From Clostridia bacterium (GTDB lineage Bacteria; Bacillota; Clostridia; Christensenellales; Aristaeellaceae), in assembly GCA_017937505.1 (NCBI GenBank), contig JAGBDL010000094.1, positions 1 through 57,542 of the forward strand: a stretch of 57,542 nt of DNA, in the 5' to 3' direction. The translations under genes and the position numbers were made by a program. Within the stretch, counting starts at the first letter, position 1. Each line of letters opens with the position of its first letter. The notes under the pieces were generated by a model. It was given only the letters and a program-made list of their open reading frames with translations. It did not search any database and was not told the origin of the DNA. Shown piece by piece: positions 1 to 7,910 of this stretch.

Positions 1-1150
1 AGGACGGCTTGTCGCCGCGCTCGCTCTTTTCGCTCTTCTCGCCGCTCTCCGCCTGCGCAGCGCGCTCCGGCTGGTTCGCCAGCATGATGACCACGCGGCG
101 GTTGGGCTCCTCGCCCTCGGAGTGCGTGGTCACCGCCGGGTGATTCTGCAGCGCGGTGTGCAGCACGCGGCGCTCGTACGGGTTCATCGGCTCGAGCACG
201 ACCTTGCGGCCGGTCTTCTGCGCGCGGTTGGCCATGCGCTGCGCCAGACGGCGCAGGCTGTCCTCGCGCTTGGCGCGGTAGTTCTCGGTGTCCAGCGTCA
301 CGCGGATGTAGCCCTCGCGGCCCTTGTTCACCTGCAGGCTGGTGAGGTACTGCAGCGCGTCCAGCGTCTCGCCGCGGCGCCCGATGAGGATGCCCAACGT
401 GTCGCCGATCATGTGGATGTACAGGCCGTCCTCGGCGGTGTCGTCCACATAGACGTCCACCTTCACGTTCATCAGGCTGGTCACGTCCATCAGGAAGCGC
501 TGCGCCCTGCCGGCCGGGGTATCCTCGGCATGCAGAACCGGCGGCTCGGTCGGGCTGAACGTCTTCGCCGGCACCATCGGCGCATACTCGCGCGGCTCAG
601 CCTGCTTTTCAGCCTTGGCCGGCTTCTCGGCCTTGGGCGCGCGCGGCTTCTTCTCGCGCGGGGGCTTGGGCTGCTTCGGCGCGGCCTCGGCCTTGATCTC
701 CGCCTTGGTTTCGGTCTTCGCCTCGTCCTTGGCTTCGCTCTTCACGTCGGCCTTCGCCTCAGCCCCGGCCTCGTTCTTCACAGGCTCAGCCTTCGGCGCG
801 GCTTCGGTCTTTGCCTCCGCCTTCACGGGCTCGGCCTTCTTTTCCACCGGCTTTTTCGCCTCCGGCTTCTTCTCCGGCTTCGGCGCGGCGGGCTTTTGCG
901 CCGGCTTCTTGCGCGGCTCGTTCAGGCTGAAGGAGCTGAGCAGGTCGTCAAGACCGTGGTCGTCCTCCTTTTCCTCCTCCATGACGGTCAGGCGGACGCA
1001 CGCCGGCTTGCTGCCGAACAGGCCGAACAGGCCCTTGGCGCCCTCCTGGATCACGTCGACATGCACGTCGGCGATGGTCACGCCCAGCGCGGCGAGACCG
1101 GCGTCGATGGCTTCCTGGGTCGTCTTTCCGGTGAATTCCTGACTGCGCAT
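1..1150 (-). CDS. jag: Jag/KhpB RNA-binding protein (partial, 3' end outside window)
   Basis: RNA-binding protein of the Jag/KhpB family, the usual last gene of the rpmH-rnpA-yidD-yidC run. The 383 codons seen have no stop before the window edge. The Jag_N domain is residues 1-57 (GAKGLFGLFGSKPA). Residues ~80-200 are a low-complexity Ala/Lys/Glu/Pro linker. A KH domain follows at ~215-310 with the loop IGRRGETLDALQYL at 256. The R3H region starts near 323 (NPYERRVLHTAL) and an acidic/Ser tail begins at ~363. The start ATG overlaps the yidC stop (ATGA), indicating translational coupling. In other Firmicutes the family acts in post-transcriptional control of cell-envelope genes; no role beyond that is inferred here. 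The long linker is the odd feature. Confidence 0.93.
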   Translation of the reverse strand, partial: MRSQEFTGKTTQEAIDAGLAALGVTIADVHVDVIQEGAKGLFGLFGSKPACVRLTVMEEEKEDDHGLDDLLSSFSLNEPRKKPAQKPAAPKPEKKPEAKKPVEKKAEPVKAEAKTEAAPKAEPVKNEAGAEAKADVKSEAKDEAKTETKAEIKAEAAPKQPKPPREKKPRAPKAEKPAKAEKQAEPREYAPMVPAKTFSPTEPPVLHAEDTPAGRAQRFLMDVTSLMNVKVDVYVDDTAEDGLYIHMIGDTLGILIGRRGETLDALQYLTSLQVNKGREGYIRVTLDTENYRAKREDSLRRLAQRMANRAQKTGRKVVLEPMNPYERRVLHTALQNHPAVTTHSEGEEPNRRVVIMLANQPERAAQAESGEKSEKSERGDKPS

Positions 1151-2148
1151 CAGATGCCAACCTCCTCCGCCTTGGCCGCCTTGCGGTCCTGGGCCTTGAA
1201 ATATCGGTCAAACGCAATGTTCTCGACGAGGGCATAGATGTTGGAAACCACCCAGTACAGCGCGAACGCGGAGTTGTAGATCGCGCAGAAGTACAGGGAC
1301 ATGAAGGTCATGACGTAGAGCATGGTCTTCTGGCTGCCCGCCTGCGGGTTGGCGGCCATGGACTGCTTCATGGTCATGTTCTGCATGATGATCTGGGTCA
1401 CGACGGACAGAATCGGCAGGACGAACCATCCGTTGCCATGCTGGTAGATGGTGAAGCGGATGAGGCCGAGGATGCTCAGGTTGCCCAGGCCCGCCACCGG
1501 CGCAATGTACGGCGCGTACACGTCGGAAGCGATGAACGGGGTGACCACGTCGGTGATGTAGGCCATCATGGCGTTGCGGTCGACAAAGCTGAGCGCCTGC
1601 GGGATGGTGCCTGCAGCGGCCAGCTTGGCGCTGACGCTGTTCCAGACCTGGTAATCCACCAGCTGCAGGGACTGCACATCCGGCATGTAGGTGGCGAACG
1701 GGCTGTCCGGCATCCACAGGTTCTTGATCCACAGGAAGCCGTCCGTCAGCGTGGACGGATCGATCTCCGGGTTGTGATAGAAGGTGAGGAACTGCGCGAC
1801 GAGCTGCTCATTGGCGAACGTGCGCAGCGCGTAGAACATCGCGAAGAGGATGAACATGGAGATGATCATCGGCAGGCAGCCGCCCATGGGGCTGACGCCC
1901 TCCTTGCGGTAGAGCTCCTGCAGCTTCTGGTTGAGCTTCTCCTGATCGTCCTTGTACTTCTCCTGGAGCGCCTGCATCTTGGGCTGCACGGCGGTCATGC
2001 GCTGGGTGGACTTGCGGCTCTTGAGGTTGAGCGGCATGACGACCAGCTTGATGAGGATCGTGAAGACGATGATGGTCAGCGCGTAGTTGTTGATGAGCGC
2101 GTGCAGACCCTTCATAATGGTCAGCAGCAGCGTGTTGAGGAAATTCAT
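1150..2148 (-). CDS. yidC: YidC/OxaA membrane protein insertase
   Basis: Inserts and folds membrane proteins, alone or with SecYEG. The protein is 332 aa. Residues ~8-40 form the first hydrophobic segment, followed by the cytoplasmic coiled-coil hairpin rich in K/Q/E (ST QRMTAVQPKMQALQEKY, ~48-85) and the conserved GVSPMGGCLPMIISM stretch that begins the next helix. Further helices lie at about 235-310. The ~100-residue segment between the second and third helices (~115-220) is longer than in short Gram-positive YidC. No lipoprotein signal is seen at the N-terminus. AGGAGG lies about 10 nt before the start. The gene overlaps jag by 4 nt and follows yidD by 55 nt, so it is in the rpmH operon. 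Confidence 0.95.
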   Translation of the reverse strand: MNFLNTLLLTIMKGLHALINNYALTIIVFTILIKLVVMPLNLKSRKSTQRMTAVQPKMQALQEKYKDDQEKLNQKLQELYRKEGVSPMGGCLPMIISMFILFAMFYALRTFANEQLVAQFLTFYHNPEIDPSTLTDGFLWIKNLWMPDSPFATYMPDVQSLQLVDYQVWNSVSAKLAAAGTIPQALSFVDRNAMMAYITDVVTPFIASDVYAPYIAPVAGLGNLSILGLIRFTIYQHGNGWFVLPILSVVTQIIMQNMTMKQSMAANPQAGSQKTMLYVMTFMSLYFCAIYNSAFALYWVVSNIYALVENIAFDRYFKAQDRKAAKAEEVGI

Positions 2149-2203
2149 GTAAGGGATGTCCTCCTAATTTGCTTCGATCAGCCGCCCGCGTGCCCGGCTT
2201 TCG

Positions 2204-2413
2204 TCACGGCACGGGGTCATAGAGATCCCCCTTGTAGAAGGGGTGGCAGCGCAGGATGCGCCGCACGGCAAGATACCCGCCCTTGAGCGCGCCATACTTG
2301 GTGATGGCCTCCAGGGCGTACTGCGAGCAGGTGGGGGTAAAGCGGCAGCACGGCGCATGCCTGAAATACCTGCGATAAAACCGGATCGCATGGAGCATCA
2401 GGGACTTGATCAC
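2204..2413 (-). CDS. yidD: Membrane protein insertion efficiency factor YidD
   Basis: Small (69 aa) amphipathic membrane-associated protein that assists YidC-dependent insertion. The family core is clear: FYRRYFRHAPCCRFTPTCSQY, then ALEAITKYGALKGGYLAVRRILRCHPF. It carries the usual conserved cysteines and the HPF-x-GDLYDPVP ending. I chose the GTG start at 2413 because it overlaps the rnpA stop (GTGA, 4 nt), the coupling commonly seen between these genes. The next in-frame ATG is five codons downstream. An upstream extension would run into rnpA and has no family support. Confidence 0.93.
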   Translation of the reverse strand: MIKSLMLHAIRFYRRYFRHAPCCRFTPTCSQYALEAITKYGALKGGYLAVRRILRCHPFYKGDLYDPVP

Positions 2414-2799
2414 GCCGGATCGCCTGCCTTTTTCACATCTGCTGTCTTTTCGTCCCGGCCCGCTTTCGGCCCGGTGACGAGTCTGTTCTGCTTGCGCAGC
2501 AGGTACTGCATGGAACGGCACAGCTTGTCAAAATCCGCTGTGGCTGCCGGCTGGCGAGCGATGAACACATAGAGCCCCGGCTTCATCTGGGGCAGCAGGG
2601 GGGCGCAGGCCGCGCGCAGGCGGCGCTTGATGCGGTTGCGCGTGACGGCGCAGCCCAGCTTCTTGCCCACGGAAAAGCCAACCTTGAGCGTATTCGCGCG
2701 CACATACAGCATCACCATCTCATGCGAGCCGCCGGACGTGCCGCGGCGATAGACGTATTTGAACTGCGCGTTCTTTTTCAGGCTGTATGTTCTCTGCAA
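2410..2799 (-). CDS. rnpA: Ribonuclease P protein component
   Basis: Protein subunit of RNase P, which binds the RNA subunit and helps cleave tRNA 5' leaders. The protein is 129 aa and carries the family signature TRNRIKRRLRAA at about residues 53-64 and the N-terminal LKKNAQFKYVYRRG. The start codon is TTG: the sequence begins TTG-CAG-AGA with GGGGGAGG nine bases upstream and no better ATG. The C-terminal ~25 residues (KAGRDEKTADVKKAG) are a charged tail. A hairpin with a T-run lies between rpmH and this gene, so it is probably expressed below rpmH. Confidence 0.95.
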   Translation of the reverse strand: MQRTYSLKKNAQFKYVYRRGTSGGSHEMVMLYVRANTLKVGFSVGKKLGCAVTRNRIKRRLRAACAPLLPQMKPGLYVFIARQPAATADFDKLCRSMQYLLRKQNRLVTGPKAGRDEKTADVKKAGDPA

Positions 2800-2834
2800 G
2801 GCCGCTGTCCTCCCCCCGTCGGGCGAAATGAAAG

Positions 2835-2865
2835 AAAAAGGCCCGTTCCCGGTCTTTGCCGGGCC
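2835..2865 (-). terminator. Intra-operon hairpin between rpmH and rnpA
   Basis: On the minus strand GGCCCG...CGGGCC forms a 6-bp GC stem (2840-2845 with 2860-2865), followed at once by TTTTTCTTTC. It sits downstream of rpmH and before the rnpA ribosome binding site, so it looks like a partial terminator that lets ribosomal protein L34 be made in excess of RnpA. Confidence 0.6.
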
Positions 2866-2938
2866 GGACCGAAGCGCTGCGCCGCTGTCTGTGCCGCGCA
2901 GGACCGGGCGGGCCGTCAGGCCTGCCCGCTCAGATCAA

Positions 2939-3094
2939 TCAGACGGGGTTGGAAACGGTCAGGCGGGCGCGGCCGCGGGCGCGGCGGCGGGCAAGAACCT
3001 TACGGCCGTTCTTGGTGGACATGCGGGAACGGAAGCCATGCACCTTTGCGCGCTGACGCTTCTTGGGCTGATAAGTTCTGACGGAAGAGGCCAT
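2939..3094 (-). CDS. rpmH: 50S ribosomal protein L34
   Basis: Ribosomal protein L34, 51 aa, highly basic. After a four-residue extension (MASS) it reads [20 protein letters not shown], then [21 protein letters not shown], which matches the family throughout. The gene is shorter than most ORF cut-offs. An AGGAGTGT ribosome binding site lies about 8 nt upstream (near 3102-3108). First gene of the rpmH-rnpA-yidD-yidC-jag run. dnaA, its usual divergent neighbour, is absent here; the facing gene is a phosphofructokinase. Confidence 0.96.
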   Translation of the reverse strand: MASSVRTYQPKKRQRAKVHGFRSRMSTKNGRKVLARRRARGRARLTVSNPV

Positions 3095-3192
3095 AAATAC
3101 ACACTCCTTATAATTAAAGGTTTTTTTGTTTCATTGAACAAAGAATGAGCCGCACCGGTATGCGGCACGTTGTTCCATGCGAAAGCGATTAT

Positions 3193-3222
3193 AGTATACT
3201 TCACGGGCAATCATGAAGTCAA
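3193..3222 (-). promoter_or_regulatory. Promoter of the rpmH operon
   Basis: Minus strand TTGACT (3217-3222), 18-bp spacer, TATACT (3193-3198). A second overlapping TATAAT follows immediately downstream. It directs transcription into rpmH. The rest of 3095-3442 holds the divergent pfkA promoter and A/T-rich leader; I see no DnaA box cluster there. Confidence 0.8.
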
Positions 3223-3343
3223 GGGGATTTTCCTGCAAAGCGCAAAAATTGTGACGGAATTGTAAAATTCCGCACGCCGCTGTCAAATTCTGCGCAGCCT
3301 CTTTCCCCTTCCTGCCGAAAATCCTCCGGTCTGTGCGCCGCGC

Positions 3344-3373
3344 TTGACTTCCCCATGCCGCTGCGACTATAAT
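3344..3373 (+). promoter_or_regulatory. Promoter of pfkA
   Basis: TTGACT at 3344-3349, 18-bp spacer, perfect TATAAT at 3368-3373, 70 bp before the pfkA start. It is divergent from the rpmH promoter. Confidence 0.85.
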
Positions 3374-3442
3374 AAACGGGAATCTGTCTCTGTTTTTTCA
3401 TTTTTACTGACCATTCCCTTCAATAAGGAGAGGAGCGTTTCT

Positions 3443-4480
3443 ATGCGTCGAATTGGCGTTTTGACCTCCGGCGGCGACGCCCCGGGCATGAATGCAGCCG
3501 TCATGGCCGTGGCCAAGGCTGCGCGCTACAACGGCATGACCCTGGTGGGCATCAAGCGCGGCTACAACGGCGCGCTCAACATCGAACAGAACGGCATGGC
3601 CGAGCTGGACCTTGACACCGTCCTGGATATCGCTGACCAGCCCGGCACCTATCTGCGCACCGCGCGCTGCCTCGAGTTCCTCGATCCCAAGATGCAGCAG
3701 CAGGCCGCAAAGAATATCCGCGACATGGGCATCGAGGGCGTCATCGTCATCGGCGGCGACGGCTCCTTCAAGGGTGCGCAGGCGCTGTGCAGCCTCGGCA
3801 TCCCCTGCATCGGCATTCCCGGCACGATCGACAACGACCTGCCCTATACCGAAATGACGCTGGGCTACGACAGCGCCGTCAACTCCTGCGTGGAAGCGAT
3901 CCGCGCCATCCGTGCCACCAGCCGTTCTCACGACCGTCCGGCGGTTGTGGAGGTCATGGGCCGCCACTGCGGCGACATCGCGCTCAAGGCCGCCGCGGGC
4001 ACCGGCGCGGAGATCTGCATCGTGCCGGAGGTCGAATGGTCGATTCCCGAGGTGGCCGATCGCCTGTCCCATCTGATCGATGAGGGCAACCCGCGCGCCA
4101 CCGTGGTCATCGCCGAGGGCGCCTTCGACGCCATGCAGGAATACGACTGGAAAACAGTGCTGCGCGAGCACAATCTGCTCGTCCACGACGATGACAAGAT
4201 CTCCACGCGCTTCCTCACCCGCGTGCTGCGCTGCCTGACCGGCTGCGAGGCCCGTACCACGGTGCTGGGCTACATCCAGCGCGGCCGTCAGCCCTCCGCC
4301 TACGACAGCTGGTTCGCCTTCGAGGCCGGCAACATGGCCGTCAACCTGCTGCGCAACGGCATCAGCAATCAGGTCATCGGCATCAAGTACGGACGCGTGT
4401 TCTGCCTGCCCATCCACATGGCGCTCAAGGACAAGCGCGAGTTCAACCGCGACCTCTACGACATGATCAACGAACTGTGA
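3443..4480 (+). CDS. pfkA: ATP-type 6-phosphofructokinase
   Basis: Phosphorylates fructose 6-phosphate to fructose 1,6-bisphosphate in glycolysis. The 345-aa protein has the PFK-A motifs: GVLTSGGDAPGMN at the N-terminus, IGGDGSFKGA (nucleotide site), and the catalytic PGTIDND. Glycine in GGDG and glycine in PGTIDND are the residues associated with ATP rather than pyrophosphate as phosphoryl donor. VEVMGRHCG and a conserved IQRG (GYIQRGRQPSAYDS) also fit. The ATG at 3443 follows AAGGAGAGGAG; an upstream in-frame extension has no family similarity. The gene has its own promoter and is followed by a strong terminator, so it is monocistronic. A second, different PFK lies at 20550. Confidence 0.95.
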   Translation: MRRIGVLTSGGDAPGMNAAVMAVAKAARYNGMTLVGIKRGYNGALNIEQNGMAELDLDTVLDIADQPGTYLRTARCLEFLDPKMQQQAAKNIRDMGIEGVIVIGGDGSFKGAQALCSLGIPCIGIPGTIDNDLPYTEMTLGYDSAVNSCVEAIRAIRATSRSHDRPAVVEVMGRHCGDIALKAAAGTGAEICIVPEVEWSIPEVADRLSHLIDEGNPRATVVIAEGAFDAMQEYDWKTVLREHNLLVHDDDKISTRFLTRVLRCLTGCEARTTVLGYIQRGRQPSAYDSWFAFEAGNMAVNLLRNGISNQVIGIKYGRVFCLPIHMALKDKREFNRDLYDMINEL

Positions 4481-4487
4481 TTTCCGT

Positions 4488-4524
4488 GGGACATCCGGGC
4501 TCGTCCCGGGCGTCCCTTCTTTTT
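4488..4524 (+). terminator. Rho-independent terminator of pfkA
   Basis: A 12-position stem (GGGACATCCGGG with CCCGGGCGTCCC, one A-C mismatch and one T-G wobble, loop CTCGT) at 4488-4516 is followed by TTCTTTTT. It ends eight bases after the pfkA stop codon. Confidence 0.85.
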
Positions 4525-4545
4525 CCTGCATGCTTGGGAGGCACT

Positions 4546-5901
4546 ATGCTGCGCAGAAACGACGTCTTTGAAATGATCTGTGAGAACTTCGGTCAGGACG
4601 CCCAGGGCGTTTGCCGCCACGAGGGCATGGCCGTGTTTGTGCCGGGCCTGCTGCCGGGCGAGCGCGCCATGGTGCGCATCGTCAAGCCGGAGAAGCGCTA
4701 CGCCTTCGGCCGCGTCGAGAAGCTGATTGACGCCAGCCCGGACCGCGCGGAGCCCTTCTGCCCGATCTACAAGCGCTGCGGCGGCTGCTCCTGCCAGCAC
4801 ATGACCTATGAAACCAGCCTGCGCTTCAAGCAGGATCAGGTGCAGCAGCTCCTCGCGCGCGTCGGCGGTCTTGACATCACCGTGCCGCCGGTGCTGGGCA
4901 TGGACGAGCCGTTCGCCTATCGCAACAAGGGCGCGTATCCCGTCGGCGAGGTCGGCGGCGAGCCGGTCTGCGGCTTCTTCGCTCCGCGCAGCCACGACCT
5001 CATCCCCCTGCCCGCCTGCGGCTGCCGCATTCAGGGCGAGGACTCCCACGCGGCGACGCAGGCCGTGCTCGCCTGGATGAAACAGACCGGCGCACGCGCC
5101 TACGATGAGACGACCGGCCGGGGCCTGGTGCGCCACATCATGACGCGCAGCACGACCTCCGACGGCCTGATGGTCGTGCTCGTCGCCACCCGCCGTGATA
5201 TCCCGCAGAAGGAGCTGCTCATCCGCCTGCTGCGCGAGGCCGCGCCGGGCCTGCTGAGCCTGTGCCTGTGTGTCAACAGCCGCCGCACGAACGTGATCCT
5301 CAGCGAGGAAATCCACACCCTCTGGGGCCAGCCGGTCATGGAGGACACGCTGCACGGTCTGCGCTTCTCTGTCTCGCCGCTGTCGTTCTTCCAGGTCAAC
5401 CCCGTGCAGACGGAGCGCCTGTACCAGCTCGCGCTGGACTGCGCGCAGCTGACGGGCGAGGAGACGGTGGTGGACGCCTACTGCGGCGCGGGCACCATTT
5501 CCTTGCTGCTCGCCCAGAAGGCAGCGCGCGTCATCGGCATTGAGATCGTGGAGCCCGCCATCGAGAACGCCCGCGAAAACGCCGCGCGCAACGGCATCTC
5601 CAACGCCGAATTCATCGTCGGCGCGACGGAGGACGTACTGCCCCGCCTCGTGGAGGACGGCCTGCGCCCGGACGTGATCGTCGTCGATCCGCCGCGCAAG
5701 GGCTGCGAGGAGGCCGTCCTGCGCGCCATCCTCGCCGCGCAGCCCCGCCGCGTGGTCTACGTCTCCTGCGGCGCACCGACGCTCGCCCGCGACGCGAAGA
5801 TTCTCTGCGAGGGCGGGTATGTGCCCGAAGGCGTTCAGTGCGTCGATATGTTCTGCTGGACGGGGGCGGTGGAGACGGTCATGTCCTTCTCCCGTCCCTG
5901 A
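4546..5901 (+). CDS. rlmD: 23S rRNA (uracil-5-)-methyltransferase, RlmD/RumA type
   Basis: SAM-dependent m5U methyltransferase of the TrmA/RlmD family, 451 aa. An N-terminal TRAM-like domain (~1-60) is followed by the iron-sulfur motif C-x5-C-x2-C (CPIYKRCGGCSCQHM, ~75-90), with a later candidate fourth cysteine in ACGCRI. The SAM site is VVDAYCGAGTISLLLAQ, and the catalytic region holds DPPRKGCE and YVSCGAPTLARD with the nucleophilic Cys. Firmicute paralogs (RlmCD) may modify two uracils; the target base cannot be told from sequence. The ATG at 4546 follows TGGGAGGCACT. Confidence 0.88.
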   Translation: MLRRNDVFEMICENFGQDAQGVCRHEGMAVFVPGLLPGERAMVRIVKPEKRYAFGRVEKLIDASPDRAEPFCPIYKRCGGCSCQHMTYETSLRFKQDQVQQLLARVGGLDITVPPVLGMDEPFAYRNKGAYPVGEVGGEPVCGFFAPRSHDLIPLPACGCRIQGEDSHAATQAVLAWMKQTGARAYDETTGRGLVRHIMTRSTTSDGLMVVLVATRRDIPQKELLIRLLREAAPGLLSLCLCVNSRRTNVILSEEIHTLWGQPVMEDTLHGLRFSVSPLSFFQVNPVQTERLYQLALDCAQLTGEETVVDAYCGAGTISLLLAQKAARVIGIEIVEPAIENARENAARNGISNAEFIVGATEDVLPRLVEDGLRPDVIVVDPPRKGCEEAVLRAILAAQPRRVVYVSCGAPTLARDAKILCEGGYVPEGVQCVDMFCWTGAVETVMSFSRP

Positions 5902-5928
5902 TCTTCCTTCTGAAAACAGCCATGTCCA

Positions 5929-5974
5929 AGGGGAGCGACTTCCGACAAGTCCGCCGGAAGCCGCTCCCTTTTTT
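5929..5974 (+). terminator. Terminator after the rRNA methyltransferase gene
   Basis: GGGGAGCG-ACTTCCG pairs with CGGAAGCCGCTCCC across a short loop (about 5930-5968), followed by six T residues at 5969-5974. Confidence 0.85.
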
Positions 5975-5995
5975 GCGTCCGCGGGACGTTCAACC

Positions 5996-6009
5996 TTACA
6001 GTTTTGTAG
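5996..6009 (+). promoter_or_regulatory. BceR-like operator upstream of the response regulator
   Basis: TTACA-GTTT-TGTAG is an interrupted inverted repeat matching the TNACA-N4-TGTAA shape known for BceR-family response regulators. It ends 1 bp before the -35 box at 6011. A second copy lies at 7805-7818 before the ABC transporter genes; both share ACAG-WW-TTGTAR. This suggests autoregulation by the adjacent regulator. Confidence 0.65.
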
Positions 6010-6010
6010 C

Positions 6011-6039
6011 TTGCATCCCTTCACCGTCCGTCCTATACT
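6011..6039 (+). promoter_or_regulatory. Promoter of the response regulator-kinase operon
   Basis: TTGCAT (6011-6016), 17-bp spacer, TATACT (6034-6039), about 58 bp before the start codon. Confidence 0.7.
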
Positions 6040-6097
6040 GAAGCTGTCTCTCTCTGCCTTCAAAGCACTTCTCTCCCTTCGCAGAAAGGAGCTCTCC

Positions 6098-6784
6098 ATG
6101 ACCCGCATCTTTCTCCTTGAGGACGATTTGAGCCTCGTCAGCGGCCTTTCGTTTGCCCTTCGCAAGCAGGGCTATGACCTGAGCGTCGCCAGAACGATCA
6201 GCGAGGCCCGATCCCTCTGGACGGACGGCACATACGATCTTCTGATTCTGGACGTCTCTTTGCCCGACGGCTCCGGCTTCGATTTCTGCCGGAGGGTGCG
6301 CCAGGGCTCCAGCGTGCCGATTCTCTTTCTCACCGCCTCGGATGAGGAGACCAGCGTCATCATGGGGCTGGACATCGGCGGCGACGACTACATCACCAAG
6401 CCCTTCAAGCTGGGCATTCTGCTCTCGCGCATCCACGCGCTGCTGCGCCGGGCACAGGACGCCGGCAGCACGGAGGCGGAGCTCGCCTCCAACGGCATCC
6501 GCATACTGCCGCTGCAGGCGCAGGTCTACAAGCACGGCGCGCTGCTGGATCTGACAGCCGCCGAATACCGGCTGCTGTGCCTGTTCATGCAGCACCCCAA
6601 CATCGTGCTCACCAAGGAGCAGATTCTCAGCCGCCTGTGGGACTGCGACGCCAGCTTTGTGGACGACAACACGCTGACCGTGTATATCCGCCGGCTGCGC
6701 ATGAAGATCGAGGACAATCCCAGCGAGCCGCGGCTGCTTGTGACGGTTCGGCGCATGGGATACAAATGGAGCGTGGCCCCATGA
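6098..6784 (+). CDS. OmpR-family response regulator (BceR/VanR-like)
   Basis: Two-component response regulator, 228 aa. The receiver domain (1-~115) has the acidic pocket LLEDD, phosphoacceptor Asp52 (LILDVSLPDGSG) and Lys101 (YITKPF). The C-terminal winged-helix domain (~130-228) has LTAAEYRLLCLFMQHPNIVLT and VYIRRLRMKIE. The ATG at 6098 follows AGAAAGGAGC; the long in-frame upstream extension is not family-like. The stop overlaps the kinase start (ATGA). The paired operators before this gene and before the ABC genes suggest that it activates both. Confidence 0.92.
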   Translation: MTRIFLLEDDLSLVSGLSFALRKQGYDLSVARTISEARSLWTDGTYDLLILDVSLPDGSGFDFCRRVRQGSSVPILFLTASDEETSVIMGLDIGGDDYITKPFKLGILLSRIHALLRRAQDAGSTEAELASNGIRILPLQAQVYKHGALLDLTAAEYRLLCLFMQHPNIVLTKEQILSRLWDCDASFVDDNTLTVYIRRLRMKIEDNPSEPRLLVTVRRMGYKWSVAP

Positions 6785-7818
6785 TGCAGATGCTTGCCGA
6801 CCGGCATATCCGGCGGTTCCTCATCACCCTTTCCGTAATGCTGGCCGTCTTTTTTGCACTGGCTCAGGCGCAGGCGTTCCTGCTGTGCCGGCAGGCCTGC
6901 GTGTGGGCAGCTCTCCTCTTTCTTCTGATGTCCGCGTGCATTCTGAGCGCCTGCCTGCTCTATTTCAGGCGGCAGCAGCGCATTCTGGAGCACGCGGTCG
7001 CCCGGATTGAGGCGTATCTGCGCGGCGATACCCGGGCCCGCATCGACTGCGATGAGGAGGGCGAGCTCTGCCGCCTGTTCCACACCGTCAACACGCTGGC
7101 CGCCGTCCTCAACGCCCATGCGGACAATGAGCTCCGGGAAAAGGCCTTCCTGAAGGACACAATCTCCGACATCTCCCATCAGCTCAAGACACCGCTGGCC
7201 GCGCTCAACGTCTACAACGGCCTGATCCAGAGCGAGGAGGACGCATCGCCCGCCGTCCGGGAATTTGCCGCCCTGTCCGAGCGGGAGCTGGATCGGATGG
7301 AAACGCTCGTCACCAACCTGCTGAAGATCGCCAGGCTGGACGCCGGCGCCATTCTCCTGGAAAATAACGCCGAGGAGCTGCCTGACATGATGCAGGAGGT
7401 GGAGCGCCGCTTTGCCTTCCGCGCGGCGCAGGAGCGCAAGACGCTCTCCCTGTCCGGCGGCAGCGTCCGGCTCCTTTGCGACCGGCACTGGATGCTTGAG
7501 GCGCTGGGCAACATCGTCAAAAACGCCTTCGATCACACCGGCGAGGGCGACTGCATCCGCATCGAATGGAAGCAGTTCGCCTCGGTCGTTCAGATACGGG
7601 TCAGCGACACCGGCTGCGGCATCCATCCGGAGGATCTGCCGCACATCTTCAAGCGCTTCTACCGCAGCCGTTTCTCCAGGGATACCCAGGGGATCGGTCT
7701 GGGCCTGCCGCTGGCCAAGGCCGTCGTCGAGGCGCACAGCGGCTCCATCGAGGTGAGCAGCGTGCCCGGCAGGGGAACCACGCTGACCCTCAGCTTTCTG
7801 ATTCCGACAGAATTGTAA
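6781..7818 (+). CDS. Intramembrane-sensing histidine kinase
   Basis: Sensor kinase of 345 aa and partner of the regulator it overlaps by 4 nt. Two membrane helices (~12-33 and ~40-61) are separated by only about six residues, so there is almost no extracellular sensor. This is the architecture of BceS-type kinases that take their signal from a partner ABC permease. The H-box is ISHQLKTPLAAL (His133). The N-box EALGNIVKNAFDHT, G1 VSDTGCGI, F-box IFKRFYRS and G2 GIGLGLPLAKAVVEAHSG are intact. An operator overlaps its stop codon. Confidence 0.9.
   Translation: MMQMLADRHIRRFLITLSVMLAVFFALAQAQAFLLCRQACVWAALLFLLMSACILSACLLYFRRQQRILEHAVARIEAYLRGDTRARIDCDEEGELCRLFHTVNTLAAVLNAHADNELREKAFLKDTISDISHQLKTPLAALNVYNGLIQSEEDASPAVREFAALSERELDRMETLVTNLLKIARLDAGAILLENNAEELPDMMQEVERRFAFRAAQERKTLSLSGGSVRLLCDRHWMLEALGNIVKNAFDHTGEGDCIRIEWKQFASVVQIRVSDTGCGIHPEDLPHIFKRFYRSRFSRDTQGIGLGLPLAKAVVEAHSGSIEVSSVPGRGTTLTLSFLIPTEL
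7805..7818 (+). promoter_or_regulatory. Second BceR-like operator, before the ABC transporter genes
   Basis: CGACA-GAAT-TGTAA matches TNACA-N4-TGTAA at all but the first base and shares ACAG-WW-TTGTAR with the site at 5996. It overlaps the kinase stop codon. A possible -10 (TATGCT, 7852-7857) lies 34 bp downstream; in the first promoter the gap is 25 bp. No convincing -35 is visible, as expected for an activated promoter. Confidence 0.6.
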
Positions 7819-7910
7819 GGCGGCTGTCAGATCGCCGTAAGGCGCGCATGGTATGCTCCTTTCTGAACAGGCCGGGATGAGCCGGCCGCAAAAGAAAGAG
7901 GTGCAATCGT

